64,000 bases of DNA from Chloroflexia bacterium SDU3-3. GTDB taxonomy: Bacteria; Chloroflexota; Chloroflexia; Chloroflexales; Roseiflexaceae. Where the stretch lies: positions 1 to 64,000 of the forward strand of contig WBOU01000021.1 of NCBI GenBank assembly GCA_009268125.1. The letters are read 5' to 3'. The position numbers were made by a program, and so were the translations under genes. The notes under the pieces are model-generated. The model worked only from the letters and a program-made list of their open reading frames with translations, had not been told where the DNA came from and made no database searches. Shown here piece after piece: positions 16,607 to 25,873 of this stretch (position 1 is its first letter; every line of letters starts with the position of its first letter).

Positions 16607-17383
16607 GTGCCTATCTCGCAGATGCTGCTCAACAGCATTCTTCTCTTCTGCGCTGCCTTCATCGGTGGCACGCTCAACTCGGTGGCGGGCGGCGGCAGCT
16701 TCTTCACCTTCCCCTCGCTCCTCTTCGCAGGCATCGACGCCAAGATGGCCAACGCCACCAGCACGATCGCGCTGTGGCCCGGCTCGCTGGCCAGCGTGCT
16801 GGCCTACCGCGAGGAGATGGGCGACATGCGGCAGCAGGTGCGGCTGCTCGCGCCGATCAGCATGATCGGCGGGCTGGCGGGCGCGCTGCTGCTGCTCGTC
16901 ACCCCCTCGGATGTGTTCGAGCAGATGCTGCCCTACCTGATGCTGGTGGCGACCCTGCTGTTCACCTTCAGCGCCCGCATCACGGCCTTTGTGCGCGGCC
17001 TCGACCACCGCGCCGACTCGCCGCGCGCGGTGCTGGTGCGGGCCGTGGTCATCCAGGCGGTTATCTCGGTGTACGGCGGCTTCTTCGGCGGCGGGATCGG
17101 CATCCTGATGCTGGCCGCGCTGGCCCTGATGGGCATGGAGCACATCCACCGCATGAACGCGCTCAAGGCGCTGCTCGGCTCGCTGATCAACGGGATCGCG
17201 GTGGTCACCTTCATCATCGCCCGCGAGGTGGAGTGGGGGCCGGCGGTGATCATGATCGTGGGGGCCATCCTGGGCGGCTACATCGGCGCGGCGGTGGCGC
17301 GCAAGATCGACCCGAAGGTCATACGCAGCTTTGTGATCGTGGTGGGGCTGGGGATCTCGGCCTACCTATTTGTGCGCGGCTAG
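16607..17383 (+). CDS. TauE/SafE-family membrane permease (sulfite/organosulfonate exporter type)
   Basis: 258-residue polytopic protein with about eight hydrophobic segments arranged as two homologous halves. The N-terminal family signature GGTLNSVAGGGSFFTFPSLL and its second-half counterpart VYGGFFGGGIGILMLAAL are clear. Family members export sulfite, sulfoacetate, taurine or related anions; substrate cannot be predicted. The start codon is GTG with TGAGGT upstream. A promoter-like TATAAT and a leader hairpin precede it and a strong terminator follows, so it is transcribed alone. Confidence 0.88.
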   Translation: MPISQMLLNSILLFCAAFIGGTLNSVAGGGSFFTFPSLLFAGIDAKMANATSTIALWPGSLASVLAYREEMGDMRQQVRLLAPISMIGGLAGALLLLVTPSDVFEQMLPYLMLVATLLFTFSARITAFVRGLDHRADSPRAVLVRAVVIQAVISVYGGFFGGGIGILMLAALALMGMEHIHRMNALKALLGSLINGIAVVTFIIAREVEWGPAVIMIVGAILGGYIGAAVARKIDPKVIRSFVIVVGLGISAYLFVRG

Positions 17384-17391
17384 CATGCCAA

Positions 17392-17426
17392 AGGCCGTGG
17401 CGTGCTGATGCGCCACGGCCTCTTTT
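17392..17426 (+). terminator. Intrinsic terminator of the TauE/SafE gene
   Basis: Perfect 11-bp stem (AGGCCGTGGCG with 17411-17421), 8-base loop, then CTTTTC. It lies between convergent genes and, with G/A-rich sequence on the other side, serves the plus strand better. Confidence 0.85.
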
Positions 17427-17441
17427 CTGCACCCCGAAGCG

Positions 17442-18143
17442 CTAGCGCCCCTCGCCGCCCTGCGATCGGTCGGGCAGGGGCGTGGGTGTGGTGGCCGGAA
17501 CCAGACAGGTGATCGAGCTAAGCAGCTCGTTCGAGCCACGGATGCGCAGATCCACGCGGTAGCTGCCCGGCAGCTCGCTGCCCATGGTCAGGCTCACGCT
17601 GAAGGTGCCATCGCGCCGCACGGTGCCGCCGCTCACCACACGTGAGCCAAAGTAGACTAGGAAGCCCGAGTTGGCAGGCCCCTCGCCGGTGATCGTCACC
17701 GTCTCGCCGGGCATGCACACCCGCGAGCCATCGCTGGGCGTGGGGGTGGCCAGCACCTCCTGGGTGGGCGTGGGCGAGAGCGGCTGGGGCGTGTAGAGCA
17801 CGCGCGGTGTGGGCGTGGCAAAGCCACCCTGGAACGGCGTGGCGACCGGCGTGAGCGTGGTGGGCGTGGCGGTGATGCCAGCCCAGCTGGTGGCAGTGGT
17901 GACGGTGCTGGTGATGGCGCTGGTTGTCACCGTGGCGGTGGCCGCCACCGTGGTGGTCGCGCCAGGGTAGGCGTTCGTCGTGCTATTGGCCAGCGCCATC
18001 GCGGTCTGCGTCGGGCCGGGGTAGTCGGTAATATCGTTCTGAGGTGCGGCGCGCGACCCAGCGCTCGGCTGGAATAGCAGTACCGCGATCAGCAGAGTTC
18101 CAGAGCCAATAATGCTGATCGGCGTTAGGATTGATTGTCGCAT
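17442..18143 (-). CDS. Secreted Thr/Pro-rich protein with a C-terminal Ig-like domain
   Basis: 233 residues. The ATG at 18143 has GAGG eight bases upstream; a TTG five codons earlier is less likely. The N-terminus (about 5-28) is a signal sequence or membrane anchor. Residues about 35-145 are low-complexity Thr/Ala/Pro sequence (TATVTTSAITSTVTT, TPTPRVLYTPQPL), a flexible, possibly glycosylated stalk. The last 80 residues (GSRVCMPGETVTITGEGP onward) resemble an IPT/Ig-like beta sandwich with two cysteines. Similar architecture is common in Chloroflexota surface proteins. No function can be assigned. Confidence 0.7.
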   Translation of the reverse strand: MRQSILTPISIIGSGTLLIAVLLFQPSAGSRAAPQNDITDYPGPTQTAMALANSTTNAYPGATTTVAATATVTTSAITSTVTTATSWAGITATPTTLTPVATPFQGGFATPTPRVLYTPQPLSPTPTQEVLATPTPSDGSRVCMPGETVTITGEGPANSGFLVYFGSRVVSGGTVRRDGTFSVSLTMGSELPGSYRVDLRIRGSNELLSSITCLVPATTPTPLPDRSQGGEGR

Positions 18144-18274
18144 CAGATCGTGCCTCAACGGTCTATAGCTTCGTTATTGTCGTATGCGAATGCACAGACT
18201 ATACCATGCTTTCGCGATCTTTGTCATACCAGAACCGTAATACTTTCCTGACAATAATCGTAGAAAACAAGATT

Positions 18275-18312
18275 CCTTAGCCATATGCTAGAAGAAAAGC
18301 ATGTGGCTAAGG
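18275..18312 (-). terminator. Terminator at the end of the heme operon
   Basis: 15-bp stem with one wobble (18275-18289 with 18298-18312) and an 8-base loop. Read on the minus strand it follows hemL by 45 bases and is followed by ATCTTGTTTTC, fitting an intrinsic terminator for the heme gene run. Confidence 0.75.
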
Positions 18313-18356
18313 AAAAGATGAGAGTACGATCTTCTACAAGCTAGCTGCCCAACTGC

Positions 18357-19649
18357 CTAGCGGATATGGCGCAGGGTATCCTCCGCCGCCGCCACGGTGG
18401 CCATCACCATCTCCTCGGTGTGCAGCACCGAGAGGAAGGCGGCCTCGAACTGCGAGGGGGCCAGATAGATGCCACGGTCGAGCATGCCGTGGAAGAAGGC
18501 GGCGTAGCGCGCGGTGTCGGCCCGCTTGGCGCTGGTGTAGTCGGTCACGGGCTGGTCGGCGAAGAACAGGCCCCACATGGAGCCAGCGTAGCCCGCCTGG
18601 AGCGGCACGCCCGCATCCTGCGCCACGCGCACTAGGCCGCTGGTCAGGCTCTGAGCCAGGCGGCCCAGCCGCTCGTACACGCCCGGCTGGCGGATGGCGC
18701 GCAGCGTGGTGATGCCCGCCGCCATGGCCAGCGGGTTGCCCGAGAGCGTGCCGGCCTGGTACATCGGCCCCGCCGGGGCGACCATCTGCATGATCTCGCG
18801 CCGCCCGCCGTAGGCCGCCGCAGGCAGGCCGCCGCCGATCACCTTGCCTAGGCAGGTCAGGTCGGGCCGTATGCCGAACAGGCCCTGCGCGCCGCCGTAG
18901 GCCACGCGGAAGCCGGTCATCACCTCATCCAGCATCAGCAGCGCGCCATACTGATCGGCCAGCTGGCGCAGGCCCTGGAGGAAGCCAGGCAGCGGCGGCA
19001 CAAAGCCCATGTTGCCCACCACCGGCTCCACCGCGATCAGCGCCACCTGCCCAGGGTTCTGGCGCAGCAGATCCTCCACCGCGTTCAGGTCGTTGAACGG
19101 CGCGGTCAACGTGCTGGCCGTCACGCCTGCGGGCACGCCGGGGCTGTCGGGCAGGCCCAGCGTGGCCACGCCGCTGCCCGCCTGCACCAGCAGGCCGTCG
19201 TAGTGGCCGTGGTAGCACCCGGCAAACTTGATGATCTTCTCGCGGCCCGTGTAGGCGCGGGCCAGCCGGATGGCGCTCATGGTGGCCTCGGTGCCCGAGG
19301 ACACGAAGCGCACCATCTCCACCGCAGGCATGGCATCTACGATCAGCTCGGCCAGCTCGCTCTCCAGTGCGGTGGGCGCGCCAAACGAGGTGCCGCGCAC
19401 GGCCTGGCCGCTGATCGCCGCGATCACATCGGGGTGGGCGTGGCCCAGGATGAGCGGCCCCCACGAGAGCACGTAGTCGATGAAGCGGTTGCCATCCACG
19501 TCGTAGAGCAGCGCACCCTCGCCACGGTCAATAAAGCGCGGCACGCCGCCGACGCTGCGAAAGGCCCGCACGGGGCTATTCACGCCGCCGGGGATATACT
19601 GCTGCGCCTCCTCAAAGAGGCGCTCAGAATGCGATATTGAGCCCATCAT
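18357..19649 (-). CDS. hemL: Glutamate-1-semialdehyde 2,1-aminomutase
   Basis: PLP enzyme that converts glutamate-1-semialdehyde to 5-aminolevulinate, the second step of the C5 heme route. The 430-residue length is normal. Family landmarks are [48 protein letters not shown] and [16 protein letters not shown], where the Lys near residue 268 carries the PLP. Start may be either of two adjacent ATGs. It is the last gene of the heme run, 66 bases after hemB, and is followed by a terminator. Confidence 0.97.
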   Translation of the reverse strand: MMGSISHSERLFEEAQQYIPGGVNSPVRAFRSVGGVPRFIDRGEGALLYDVDGNRFIDYVLSWGPLILGHAHPDVIAAISGQAVRGTSFGAPTALESELAELIVDAMPAVEMVRFVSSGTEATMSAIRLARAYTGREKIIKFAGCYHGHYDGLLVQAGSGVATLGLPDSPGVPAGVTASTLTAPFNDLNAVEDLLRQNPGQVALIAVEPVVGNMGFVPPLPGFLQGLRQLADQYGALLMLDEVMTGFRVAYGGAQGLFGIRPDLTCLGKVIGGGLPAAAYGGRREIMQMVAPAGPMYQAGTLSGNPLAMAAGITTLRAIRQPGVYERLGRLAQSLTSGLVRVAQDAGVPLQAGYAGSMWGLFFADQPVTDYTSAKRADTARYAAFFHGMLDRGIYLAPSQFEAAFLSVLHTEEMVMATVAAAEDTLRHIR

Positions 19650-19715
19650 CCCTCCACTTGAATCGTGCCTGCGCCTGATTGTCGGCGCGGCATCTTTTCC
19701 CCTAGCAGCATACCA

Positions 19716-20699
19716 CTACTCGGCCAGCCAGCGGGCCGCATCCTTGGCAAAATAGGTGATGATCTGGTCGGCACCGGCGCGGCGGATGGCGATCAGGCTC
19801 TCAAGCGCGGCGCGGCGCTCGTCGATCCAGCCGTTCTGGGCGGCGGCCTTGATCATGGCAAACTCGCCGCTCACCTGGTAGGCGGCCAGCGGCAGCTGGT
19901 ACTGCGCCCGCACCGCCTGGATGATGTCGAGGTAGGCCCCGGCGGGCTTCACCATCAGCATATCTGCACCCTCGGCCACATCCAGCGCCACCTCGCGCAG
20001 CGCCTCGCGGGCGTTCGCGGCGTCCATCTGGTAGGCGCGGCGGTCGCCAAACTGCGGCGTGCTCTCGGCGGCCTCGCGGAAGGGGCCGTAGAAGGCCGAG
20101 GCGAACTTGGCGGCGTAGGCCATGATCGGTGTGTCCTGCAGGCCTGCCGCATCCAGCCCGTGGCGGATGGCGGCGACCTGGCCATCCATCATGGCGCTGG
20201 GCGCGACAATGTCGGCCCCGGCCTCGGCGTAGGCCACGGCGGCACGGGCCAGCAGCTCCAGCGTGGGGTCGTTCAGCACGTCGCCCATGCCGGGGCGCGG
20301 GGCCAGCACGCCGCAGTGGCCGTGGTCGGTGTACTCGCACAGGCACACGTCGGCCACCACCACCATGTCGGGGGCCTGGCGCTTGATCGCGCGGATGGCG
20401 CTGGGCACCGGGCCGGCATCGTCCCACGCGCCACTGCCGAGGGCGTCCTTATGGGCTGGGATGCCAAACAGCAGCACGGCGGGGATGCCCAGCTCGGCCA
20501 GCTCGGCGATCTCGCGCTCCAGGCGATCGACCGAGAGCTGCGCGTGGCCGGGCATCGAGCTGATCGGGCGGGCGATGCCGCTGCCCTCGGCCACAAACAG
20601 CGGGGCGATCATATTATCGACGCTCAGCGTGGTCTCGCGCACCATGCGGCGCAGGGTCTCGGTGCGGCGCAGGCGGCGGGGGCGATTCTTGAGATGCAT
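19716..20699 (-). CDS. hemB: Delta-aminolevulinic acid dehydratase (porphobilinogen synthase)
   Basis: Condenses two 5-aminolevulinates to porphobilinogen. The ATG at 20699 has AGGAG seven bases upstream and gives 327 residues, the usual length. The zinc-type metal site is intact ([14 protein letters not shown] with three Cys), and both Schiff-base lysines are visible in [15 protein letters not shown] and [12 protein letters not shown]. The three-cysteine site means the enzyme should need zinc rather than only magnesium. Gene lies between hemD and hemL. Confidence 0.97.
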   Translation of the reverse strand: MHLKNRPRRLRRTETLRRMVRETTLSVDNMIAPLFVAEGSGIARPISSMPGHAQLSVDRLEREIAELAELGIPAVLLFGIPAHKDALGSGAWDDAGPVPSAIRAIKRQAPDMVVVADVCLCEYTDHGHCGVLAPRPGMGDVLNDPTLELLARAAVAYAEAGADIVAPSAMMDGQVAAIRHGLDAAGLQDTPIMAYAAKFASAFYGPFREAAESTPQFGDRRAYQMDAANAREALREVALDVAEGADMLMVKPAGAYLDIIQAVRAQYQLPLAAYQVSGEFAMIKAAAQNGWIDERRAALESLIAIRRAGADQIITYFAKDAARWLAE

Positions 20700-20767
20700 G
20701 GGGGCGCTCCTATACAAAAGGCGGCGCGGGTGCCGCCTGAGAATGCGATAGCTGTAGCAGCTCGGGC

Positions 20768-21556
20768 CTAGCGGCGCTGCGCGGCCCAGCCCAGCAGCGC
20801 GGCGGTGATGCCCGGCGAGGTGTACTCCTGGGCGGTGATGCCAGCGAGGCCAAGATCCGAGGCCGTGCGCGCCGTGGCCGGGCCGATAAAGATGAGGGCC
20901 AGCGGATTGAGCAGGGCGGGCAGGTCGGCAGGCGTCAGGCCCGCCTGGGCCAGGCCCTCGATCATATAGCGCACGGTGGAGGAGCTGGTGAAGGTAATCG
21001 CATCCACCTGGCCAGCCAGCAGCAGCGGGGCCAGCGTGGCCGCACCCTGGCCGGGCACGGTGCGGTAGGCCACCACCGCATCCACCAGCGCGCCCCTGGC
21101 CCGCAGGCCGTCGGCCAGCGTCTCGCGGGCGATGTCGGCGCAGGGCAGCAGCACGCGCTCCCCGGCCACTTCCCCGATCTCCTCCAGCAGGCCCTCGGCG
21201 ATATGCCGACGGGGCACCAGCGCCACCCGCATGCCGCGCGCCGCCAGGACCTGGGCGGTGGCCGGGCCGACCGCCGCCAGCCGAACATCCGACAGCGCGC
21301 CCGCGCCCACACCCAGCGCAGCCAGCCTATGGGCAAGGGCGCTAGCAGCGTTGGGGCTGGTGAGCACCACCCAAGCGTAGCGCCGCACATCCGCCAGCAC
21401 CGCATCGAGCGGCGCGGGGTCGAGCGGCGGCGCGAAGGCGATCATCGGGTGGAGCAGCGGGGTGGCCCCCAGCGCCGCCAGCTGGGCCGCCAGGCTCTCG
21501 CCCTGGCCCTCGGCGCGGGTGATCACCACCCGCAGCCCGGCCAGCGGACTAGACAT
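20768..21556 (-). CDS. hemD: Uroporphyrinogen-III synthase
   Basis: Closes and inverts ring D of hydroxymethylbilane to make uroporphyrinogen III. The 262-residue protein has the two-lobed HemD pattern: [27 protein letters not shown] at the start, [31 protein letters not shown], and near the end [17 protein letters not shown] and [15 protein letters not shown]. HemD sequences diverge strongly, but position inside the pathway run makes the call firm. The start overlaps the end of the radical SAM gene by eight bases. Confidence 0.93.
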   Translation of the reverse strand: MSSPLAGLRVVITRAEGQGESLAAQLAALGATPLLHPMIAFAPPLDPAPLDAVLADVRRYAWVVLTSPNAASALAHRLAALGVGAGALSDVRLAAVGPATAQVLAARGMRVALVPRRHIAEGLLEEIGEVAGERVLLPCADIARETLADGLRARGALVDAVVAYRTVPGQGAATLAPLLLAGQVDAITFTSSSTVRYMIEGLAQAGLTPADLPALLNPLALIFIGPATARTASDLGLAGITAQEYTSPGITAALLGWAAQRR

Positions 21557-22664
21557 TCACCAGCTCCTCGGGCTGCGCGGCGGGCTGGTAGGGGCAGAAC
21601 GGGTCGGCGGCCAGCGGGTCGCCGGTGAGCGCGAAGGCCCGCGAGCGCGAGCCGCCGCAGATCGCGCGGTACTCGCATAGGCCGCACTTGCCCTTCAGCC
21701 TGTTGGGGTCGTGCAGATCGACAAACAGCGGCGAGCGGCGGTACACGTCGGCCAGCGTGTCGGTGCGCACGTTGCCCGCCGGAAGCGGCAGGAAGCCCGC
21801 CGGGCAGATCTCGCCGGTGTGCGAGACGAACATGATGCCGTGGCCATCGCGCACGCGCAGGCTGCGGTAGGCGTGCGAGCGCCGGATCTGCTCGGGGGTG
21901 AAGCCCTCCTCCTGCATGGCCTGGATGGCCACGCGGCGGAACGAGGGGGCCTCGGTGGTGGACATAGCGAAGGGCGCGGTGCGGCTGGTGCGGTCGACCC
22001 AGCGCATCAGCTCCTCGCCCTGCTCCGGCTCTAGCGCCTCCAGCACCTTGCCGCGCCCCACGCTGATCAGGAAAAACAGGCTCCATCGGCTGATGCCGAT
22101 CTCGCACAGCAGGTCGTAGATCGCGGGCACGTCGCCCAGCGTCTCGGCGGCCACCAGCGTGTTGATCTGCACCGGCATGCCCAGCTCGTTGGCCCAGCGC
22201 GCCACATTCACCGTGCGCTCGAAGCAGCCGGGGATCATGCGGATCGCGTCGTGAAGCTCGGCGGTCGCGCCATCCAGGCTCAGGCCCAGCGCGTTGATGC
22301 CGATATCGTGCAGGTGCACCACCACATCGCGGGTGAGGCGCTCGCTGGCGGCGGGTGTGATCGAGACCGAGATCTCGTGGGCGTGGGCCTCGGCGATCAG
22401 CGCATCCAGGTCGGGGCGCTGCATGGGGTCGCCGCCGGTGAGGATCAGCTGGGGGCGTGGGTCGCCAAACGCGGCGATCTGGCGGATCAGCTCGCGGCCC
22501 TCGGCGGTGGTCAGCTGGCGCGGGTCGGCGTGGGCTTGGGCCTCGGCGCGGCAGTGGCGGCAGGCCAGCGGGCAGGCCGTGGTCATCTCCCAGTAGACAT
22601 TCAGCGGGGTCTGGGCGTAGTCGCGCCGGGCGTGCTGGCGCATCAGGTGTGGTGTGCGGTTCAT
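21549..22664 (-). CDS. Radical SAM/SPASM protein of the AhbC/AhbD/NirJ-like group
   Basis: 371 residues with the start at 22664; ATG at 22643 is also possible. The radical SAM cluster motif CPLACRHC (Cys31, Cys35, Cys38) follows EMTTA, and TGGDP is the SAM-binding GGE-like turn. The C-terminus has a SPASM-type set of cysteines (EICPAGF, KCGLCEYRAICGG, PFCPYQ). Relatives within heme pathways convert siroheme intermediates (AhbC/AhbD, NirJ) or coproporphyrinogen. I believe it belongs to the TIGR04053-like set often placed near heme genes. It is translationally coupled to hemD. Its reaction is not evident because the other genes already cover heme synthesis. Confidence 0.82.
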   Translation of the reverse strand: MNRTPHLMRQHARRDYAQTPLNVYWEMTTACPLACRHCRAEAQAHADPRQLTTAEGRELIRQIAAFGDPRPQLILTGGDPMQRPDLDALIAEAHAHEISVSITPAASERLTRDVVVHLHDIGINALGLSLDGATAELHDAIRMIPGCFERTVNVARWANELGMPVQINTLVAAETLGDVPAIYDLLCEIGISRWSLFFLISVGRGKVLEALEPEQGEELMRWVDRTSRTAPFAMSTTEAPSFRRVAIQAMQEEGFTPEQIRRSHAYRSLRVRDGHGIMFVSHTGEICPAGFLPLPAGNVRTDTLADVYRRSPLFVDLHDPNRLKGKCGLCEYRAICGGSRSRAFALTGDPLAADPFCPYQPAAQPEELVNV

Positions 22665-22749
22665 GGCCTTGGTACATAGCGGCAGCAGGCCACTCGTTCC
22701 ACGGCCCACCGTCACCTATGGCTATATATGCGGTTCGCGGGCGGCCTGC

Positions 22750-23694
22750 TCAGCGCGCCGCCCCTGGGGAAGAAAGCTTCTGCATCGTCAAGAGCGTCTG
22801 CCCGCCGATCGAGAGCAGCTCCTCGGCGAGGTGTCGGCCCAGCGACACCGGGTCGCTGGCCGGGCCGCGGCGGCTGCCGCGCACCACATGGCCGCTGGCG
22901 CTGCCGATCAGGCCGTAGATCTGGATGTGGTCGCCGCCGAGCTGGGCGTAGGCCGCCAGCGGCACCTGGCAGCCGCCGCCAAACCGCGCCAGAAAGGCGC
23001 GCTCGGCTAGGGCGGCGGTGCGCGCGGCGTGGTCGTCGAGCGCTGCCAGCAGGGCCAGCACCTCGTCGTCGCCCGCGCGGGCCTCGATGCCCAGGATGCC
23101 CTGCGAGACCGCAGGCACCATCACCGTGGGCGCGAGGTACTCGCTGATCTCGCCCGCCAGCCCCAGGCGGTGTAGCCCGGCAGCCGCCAGCACGATCGCG
23201 TCGTACGCGCCCTCGTGCAGCTTGCGCAGCCGCGTGTCCACATTGCCGCGAAGGTCGGCGATCTGCAGATCGGGACGCCAGTGGCGCAGCTGGCTAGCCC
23301 GCCGCAGGCTGGATGTGCCCACCGTCGCGCCCTCGGGCAGCTGCGAGAGCGTCAGACCGCCCCGGCTCACCAGGGCATCGCGCGCATCCTCGCGGGCGGG
23401 GAAGGCCCCCAGCGCCATGTCGGGCGGCAGCTCGGATGGCAGATCCTTGGCGCTGTGGACGGCCAGATCGACCTCGCCACGGCGCATCGCATCCTCGATC
23501 TCGGTCACAAACAGGCCCTTGTCGCCGATCGCCGAGAGCGGGCGGTCGAGCACCACATCGCCCTTGGTGGTGATGTGTTTGTGCTCCACGGTCAGCCCAG
23601 GGTGGGCCTGCCGCAGCATCTCGCTCACCATCTCGGTCTGGGCGAGCGCCAGCTTGCTGCGGCGAGTTCCAATCACAACGTGTGTCTTTGACAT
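22750..23694 (-). CDS. hemC: Hydroxymethylbilane synthase (porphobilinogen deaminase)
   Basis: Joins four porphobilinogens into hydroxymethylbilane using a dipyrromethane cofactor. The 314-residue protein starts VVIGTRRSKLALAQT and contains HSAKDLPSELP, ADLRGNVDTRLRKL and, near residue 240, GGGCQVPLAAYAQ, whose Cys holds the cofactor. It is separated from hemH by 136 bases that include a hairpin, so it may also have its own promoter. No good ribosome site is visible before the ATG. Confidence 0.96.
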   Translation of the reverse strand: MSKTHVVIGTRRSKLALAQTEMVSEMLRQAHPGLTVEHKHITTKGDVVLDRPLSAIGDKGLFVTEIEDAMRRGEVDLAVHSAKDLPSELPPDMALGAFPAREDARDALVSRGGLTLSQLPEGATVGTSSLRRASQLRHWRPDLQIADLRGNVDTRLRKLHEGAYDAIVLAAAGLHRLGLAGEISEYLAPTVMVPAVSQGILGIEARAGDDEVLALLAALDDHAARTAALAERAFLARFGGGCQVPLAAYAQLGGDHIQIYGLIGSASGHVVRGSRRGPASDPVSLGRHLAEELLSIGGQTLLTMQKLSSPGAAR

Positions 23695-23806
23695 TCTATC
23701 TTATGTAGACCATATGAAGCGAAAGAGGCATAGGCTGTCGCATCTTCAGCCACCCCCATCCTACCATCTTCGCTATCCGAAAAAAAGCGCCGGTGGAAAA
23801 CGCTCT

Positions 23807-23827
23807 GTTCTGTGTTCGCAACAGAAC
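23807..23827 (-). terminator. Hairpin between hemH and hemC
   Basis: 7-bp perfect stem GTTCTGT/ACAGAAC directly after the hemH stop codon on the minus strand, followed by AGAGCGTTTTCC and, further on, a run of seven T. It could attenuate transcription into hemC. Nothing else is seen in this gap. Confidence 0.45.
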
Positions 23828-23830
23828 GGG

Positions 23831-24763
23831 CTAGAGCGCGGCCAGCGCCTCGCGCACCACCGACTCGATCACGGCCACAAACTCGGCATCAGCGTTGGGC
23901 ATAGCGATGCGGCGCAGCGCCATGCCGTGCTCGGCGGCCTTGTCCTGGGCCTCGGTGTCGATGTCCCACAGCACCTCAAGGTGCTCGGCCACAAAGCCGA
24001 AGGGCACGCTCAGCACCTGCGTCACGCCCTCCTCGTGCAGGGTGTCGAGGTAGTCCAGGATGTCTGGCCCCAGCCAGGGGTCGCCGGTCATACCCGCGCT
24101 CTGGAAGCAGAAGCGCCAGTCGGCCAGGCCCAGGCGCTCGGCCACAGCGGCGGCGCTCTCGCGCAGGTACTGCGGGTAGGGGTCGCCCATCGTCACGATC
24201 TTCTCGGGCAGGCTGTGGGCGCTGAACAGCACCTTCACCGCATCTAGACCGGGCTGGGGGAACTGCTCGGCGGCGGCGCGGATGCGGCGGGCCGTCATCT
24301 CTAGAAAGCCGGGGTTGAGGTGCCAGCTCTCGATAAAGTGCAGCTGAAAGGGCTGCTCGACGTGCTCCAGCGCCTTCTGGATGTACTTGCGGTAGCCCTC
24401 TAGGCTATAGCGCGAGTAGTGCGGCGCGAGCACCACCGCCACCACCTGCTCCACGCCGTCGGCCACGATCTGCGGCACCACATCGCCGATATAGGGGTGC
24501 CAGTGCTTCATGCCCAGGTACACGCGGTAGCGACCCGCGCCATCGGCGTCTAGCCGCTGCTGCAGCTGCTGGGCCACGCTGTCCGACAGGTCGAGCAGGG
24601 GCGTGCGCCCGCCCACCTTGCGGTAGCGCTCGCGAAGGTCGTGCAGGGCCTCGGGCGAGGGCGGCCTGCCGCCGCGAATGTGCGTGTAGTACGGCTCGAC
24701 ATCCTCAAGGGTGCCCGGCGTACCATAGGCAAGCACAAAAATACCGATCGGTTTGTCGCTCAT
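23831..24763 (-). CDS. hemH: Ferrochelatase / coproporphyrin III ferrochelatase
   Basis: Inserts Fe2+ into a porphyrin. 310 residues, of the short bacterial type. Visible landmarks are VLAYGTPGTLEDVEPYYTHI, GGRTPLLDLSD, GMKHWHPYIGD, LFSAHSLPEK with the catalytic His, and FQSAGMTGDPWLGPDI. Because a HemQ-type decarboxylase and a HemY-type oxidase are in the same run, the likely substrate is coproporphyrin III (name cpfC) rather than protoporphyrin IX. That substrate choice is inference from context. Confidence 0.94.
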   Translation of the reverse strand: MSDKPIGIFVLAYGTPGTLEDVEPYYTHIRGGRPPSPEALHDLRERYRKVGGRTPLLDLSDSVAQQLQQRLDADGAGRYRVYLGMKHWHPYIGDVVPQIVADGVEQVVAVVLAPHYSRYSLEGYRKYIQKALEHVEQPFQLHFIESWHLNPGFLEMTARRIRAAAEQFPQPGLDAVKVLFSAHSLPEKIVTMGDPYPQYLRESAAAVAERLGLADWRFCFQSAGMTGDPWLGPDILDYLDTLHEEGVTQVLSVPFGFVAEHLEVLWDIDTEAQDKAAEHGMALRRIAMPNADAEFVAVIESVVREALAAL

Positions 24764-24826
24764 ATCTGCTCACAGGGCGGGCCATGCCAAGGCATGGCCC
24801 GCGCTTATGCAATGCGAAAAGAAGGA

Positions 24827-25867
24827 TTAGCTCTGGCCGTAGCTATGCACAAAATCGACCAGCCGCCGCACGGTGTCCACCGGCGTCTCGGTCAGGATGC
24901 CGTGGCCAAGGTTGAAGATGAAGCCCGGCCTGCCCGCCGCGCGGTCGATGATGTCGGCGGCGCGCTGCTCCAGCTCCTCCCAGGGCGCAAACAGCGTCAT
25001 CGGGTCGAGGTTGCCCTGGATGGCGTAGCCGGGGCCAAGCTCGGCCCAGGCATCATCCAGCTGAGTGCGCCAGTCGATGCCCACCACATCGGTGCCCACC
25101 TGCCGCACCAGCGGCAGCATGCCGGTGGTGCCGGTGGAGAAGTAGATGATCGGCGTCTCGGCCCCGGCGCGGGCGCGCACCTTGGCCACCACGTCCTTCA
25201 GGTAGGGCAGCACAAAGCGCTCGAAGTCGTAGGGGGCCAGTGCGCCCGCCCAGCTGTCGAACAGCTGCACCGCGTCCGCGCCAGCGGCGATCTGGTTCGA
25301 TAGGTAGTCGGCCACCAGATCGGCCAGCTTGGCCATCAGGGCGTGCCAGGCCTGCGGCTCGCGGTACATCAGCTGCTTGGCGCGGCGGTACTCCTTCGAG
25401 CCGCCGCCCTCGATCGCGTAGCTGGCCAGGGTGAAAGGCGCGCCGCTGAAACCGATCAGCGGGGTGCGTCCCGCCAGCTCGCGCTTGACCAGGCGGATGG
25501 CCTCAAGCGTGTAGGGCACGGTCTCGCGCGTGTCGGGCTGGGCCAGCGCGGCCACATCGGCGGCAGAGCGGATGGGGTTGTGGATGATCGGCCCCTCGCC
25601 CTTCTCGTAGGTGAGCTGGAGGCCCATACCCTCCAGCGGCGGCAGGATGTCGGCGAAGATGATCGCCGCATCCAGATCGAAGGCGCGCAGCGGCTGGAGC
25701 GTCACTTCGGCGGCCAGCTCGGGCGTCTTCACCATGGTTAGGAAGCCGTGCTGCTCGCGCACGGCGCGGTACTCGGGCATGTAGCGCCCGGCCTGGCGCA
25801 TCAGCCACACCGGCGTACGCTCGGCGGGCTGGCGAAGGCATGCTTGCAGAAATGGATGCTGTTTCAT
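24827..25867 (-). CDS. hemE: Uroporphyrinogen decarboxylase
   Basis: Decarboxylates the four acetate side chains of uroporphyrinogen III to give coproporphyrinogen III. 346 residues. The N-terminal signature [16 protein letters not shown] holds the substrate-binding Arg residues, [14 protein letters not shown] holds the active-site Asp, and [19 protein letters not shown] and [17 protein letters not shown] are family blocks. It follows hemQ by six bases and precedes hemH by 63 bases. Confidence 0.97.
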   Translation of the reverse strand: MKQHPFLQACLRQPAERTPVWLMRQAGRYMPEYRAVREQHGFLTMVKTPELAAEVTLQPLRAFDLDAAIIFADILPPLEGMGLQLTYEKGEGPIIHNPIRSAADVAALAQPDTRETVPYTLEAIRLVKRELAGRTPLIGFSGAPFTLASYAIEGGGSKEYRRAKQLMYREPQAWHALMAKLADLVADYLSNQIAAGADAVQLFDSWAGALAPYDFERFVLPYLKDVVAKVRARAGAETPIIYFSTGTTGMLPLVRQVGTDVVGIDWRTQLDDAWAELGPGYAIQGNLDPMTLFAPWEELEQRAADIIDRAAGRPGFIFNLGHGILTETPVDTVRRLVDFVHSYGQS

Positions 25868-25873
25868 AGTACG

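Noticed and set aside
14172-16865. 897-codon plus-strand open frame
   Set aside because: It is antisense to the spermidine-synthase fusion, which has recognisable motifs; the plus reading is low-complexity Gly/His/Gln-rich sequence typical of GC-rich antisense frames.
19665-20771. 368-codon plus-strand frame over hemB
   Set aside because: Antisense shadow of a firmly identified hemB gene; no motif.
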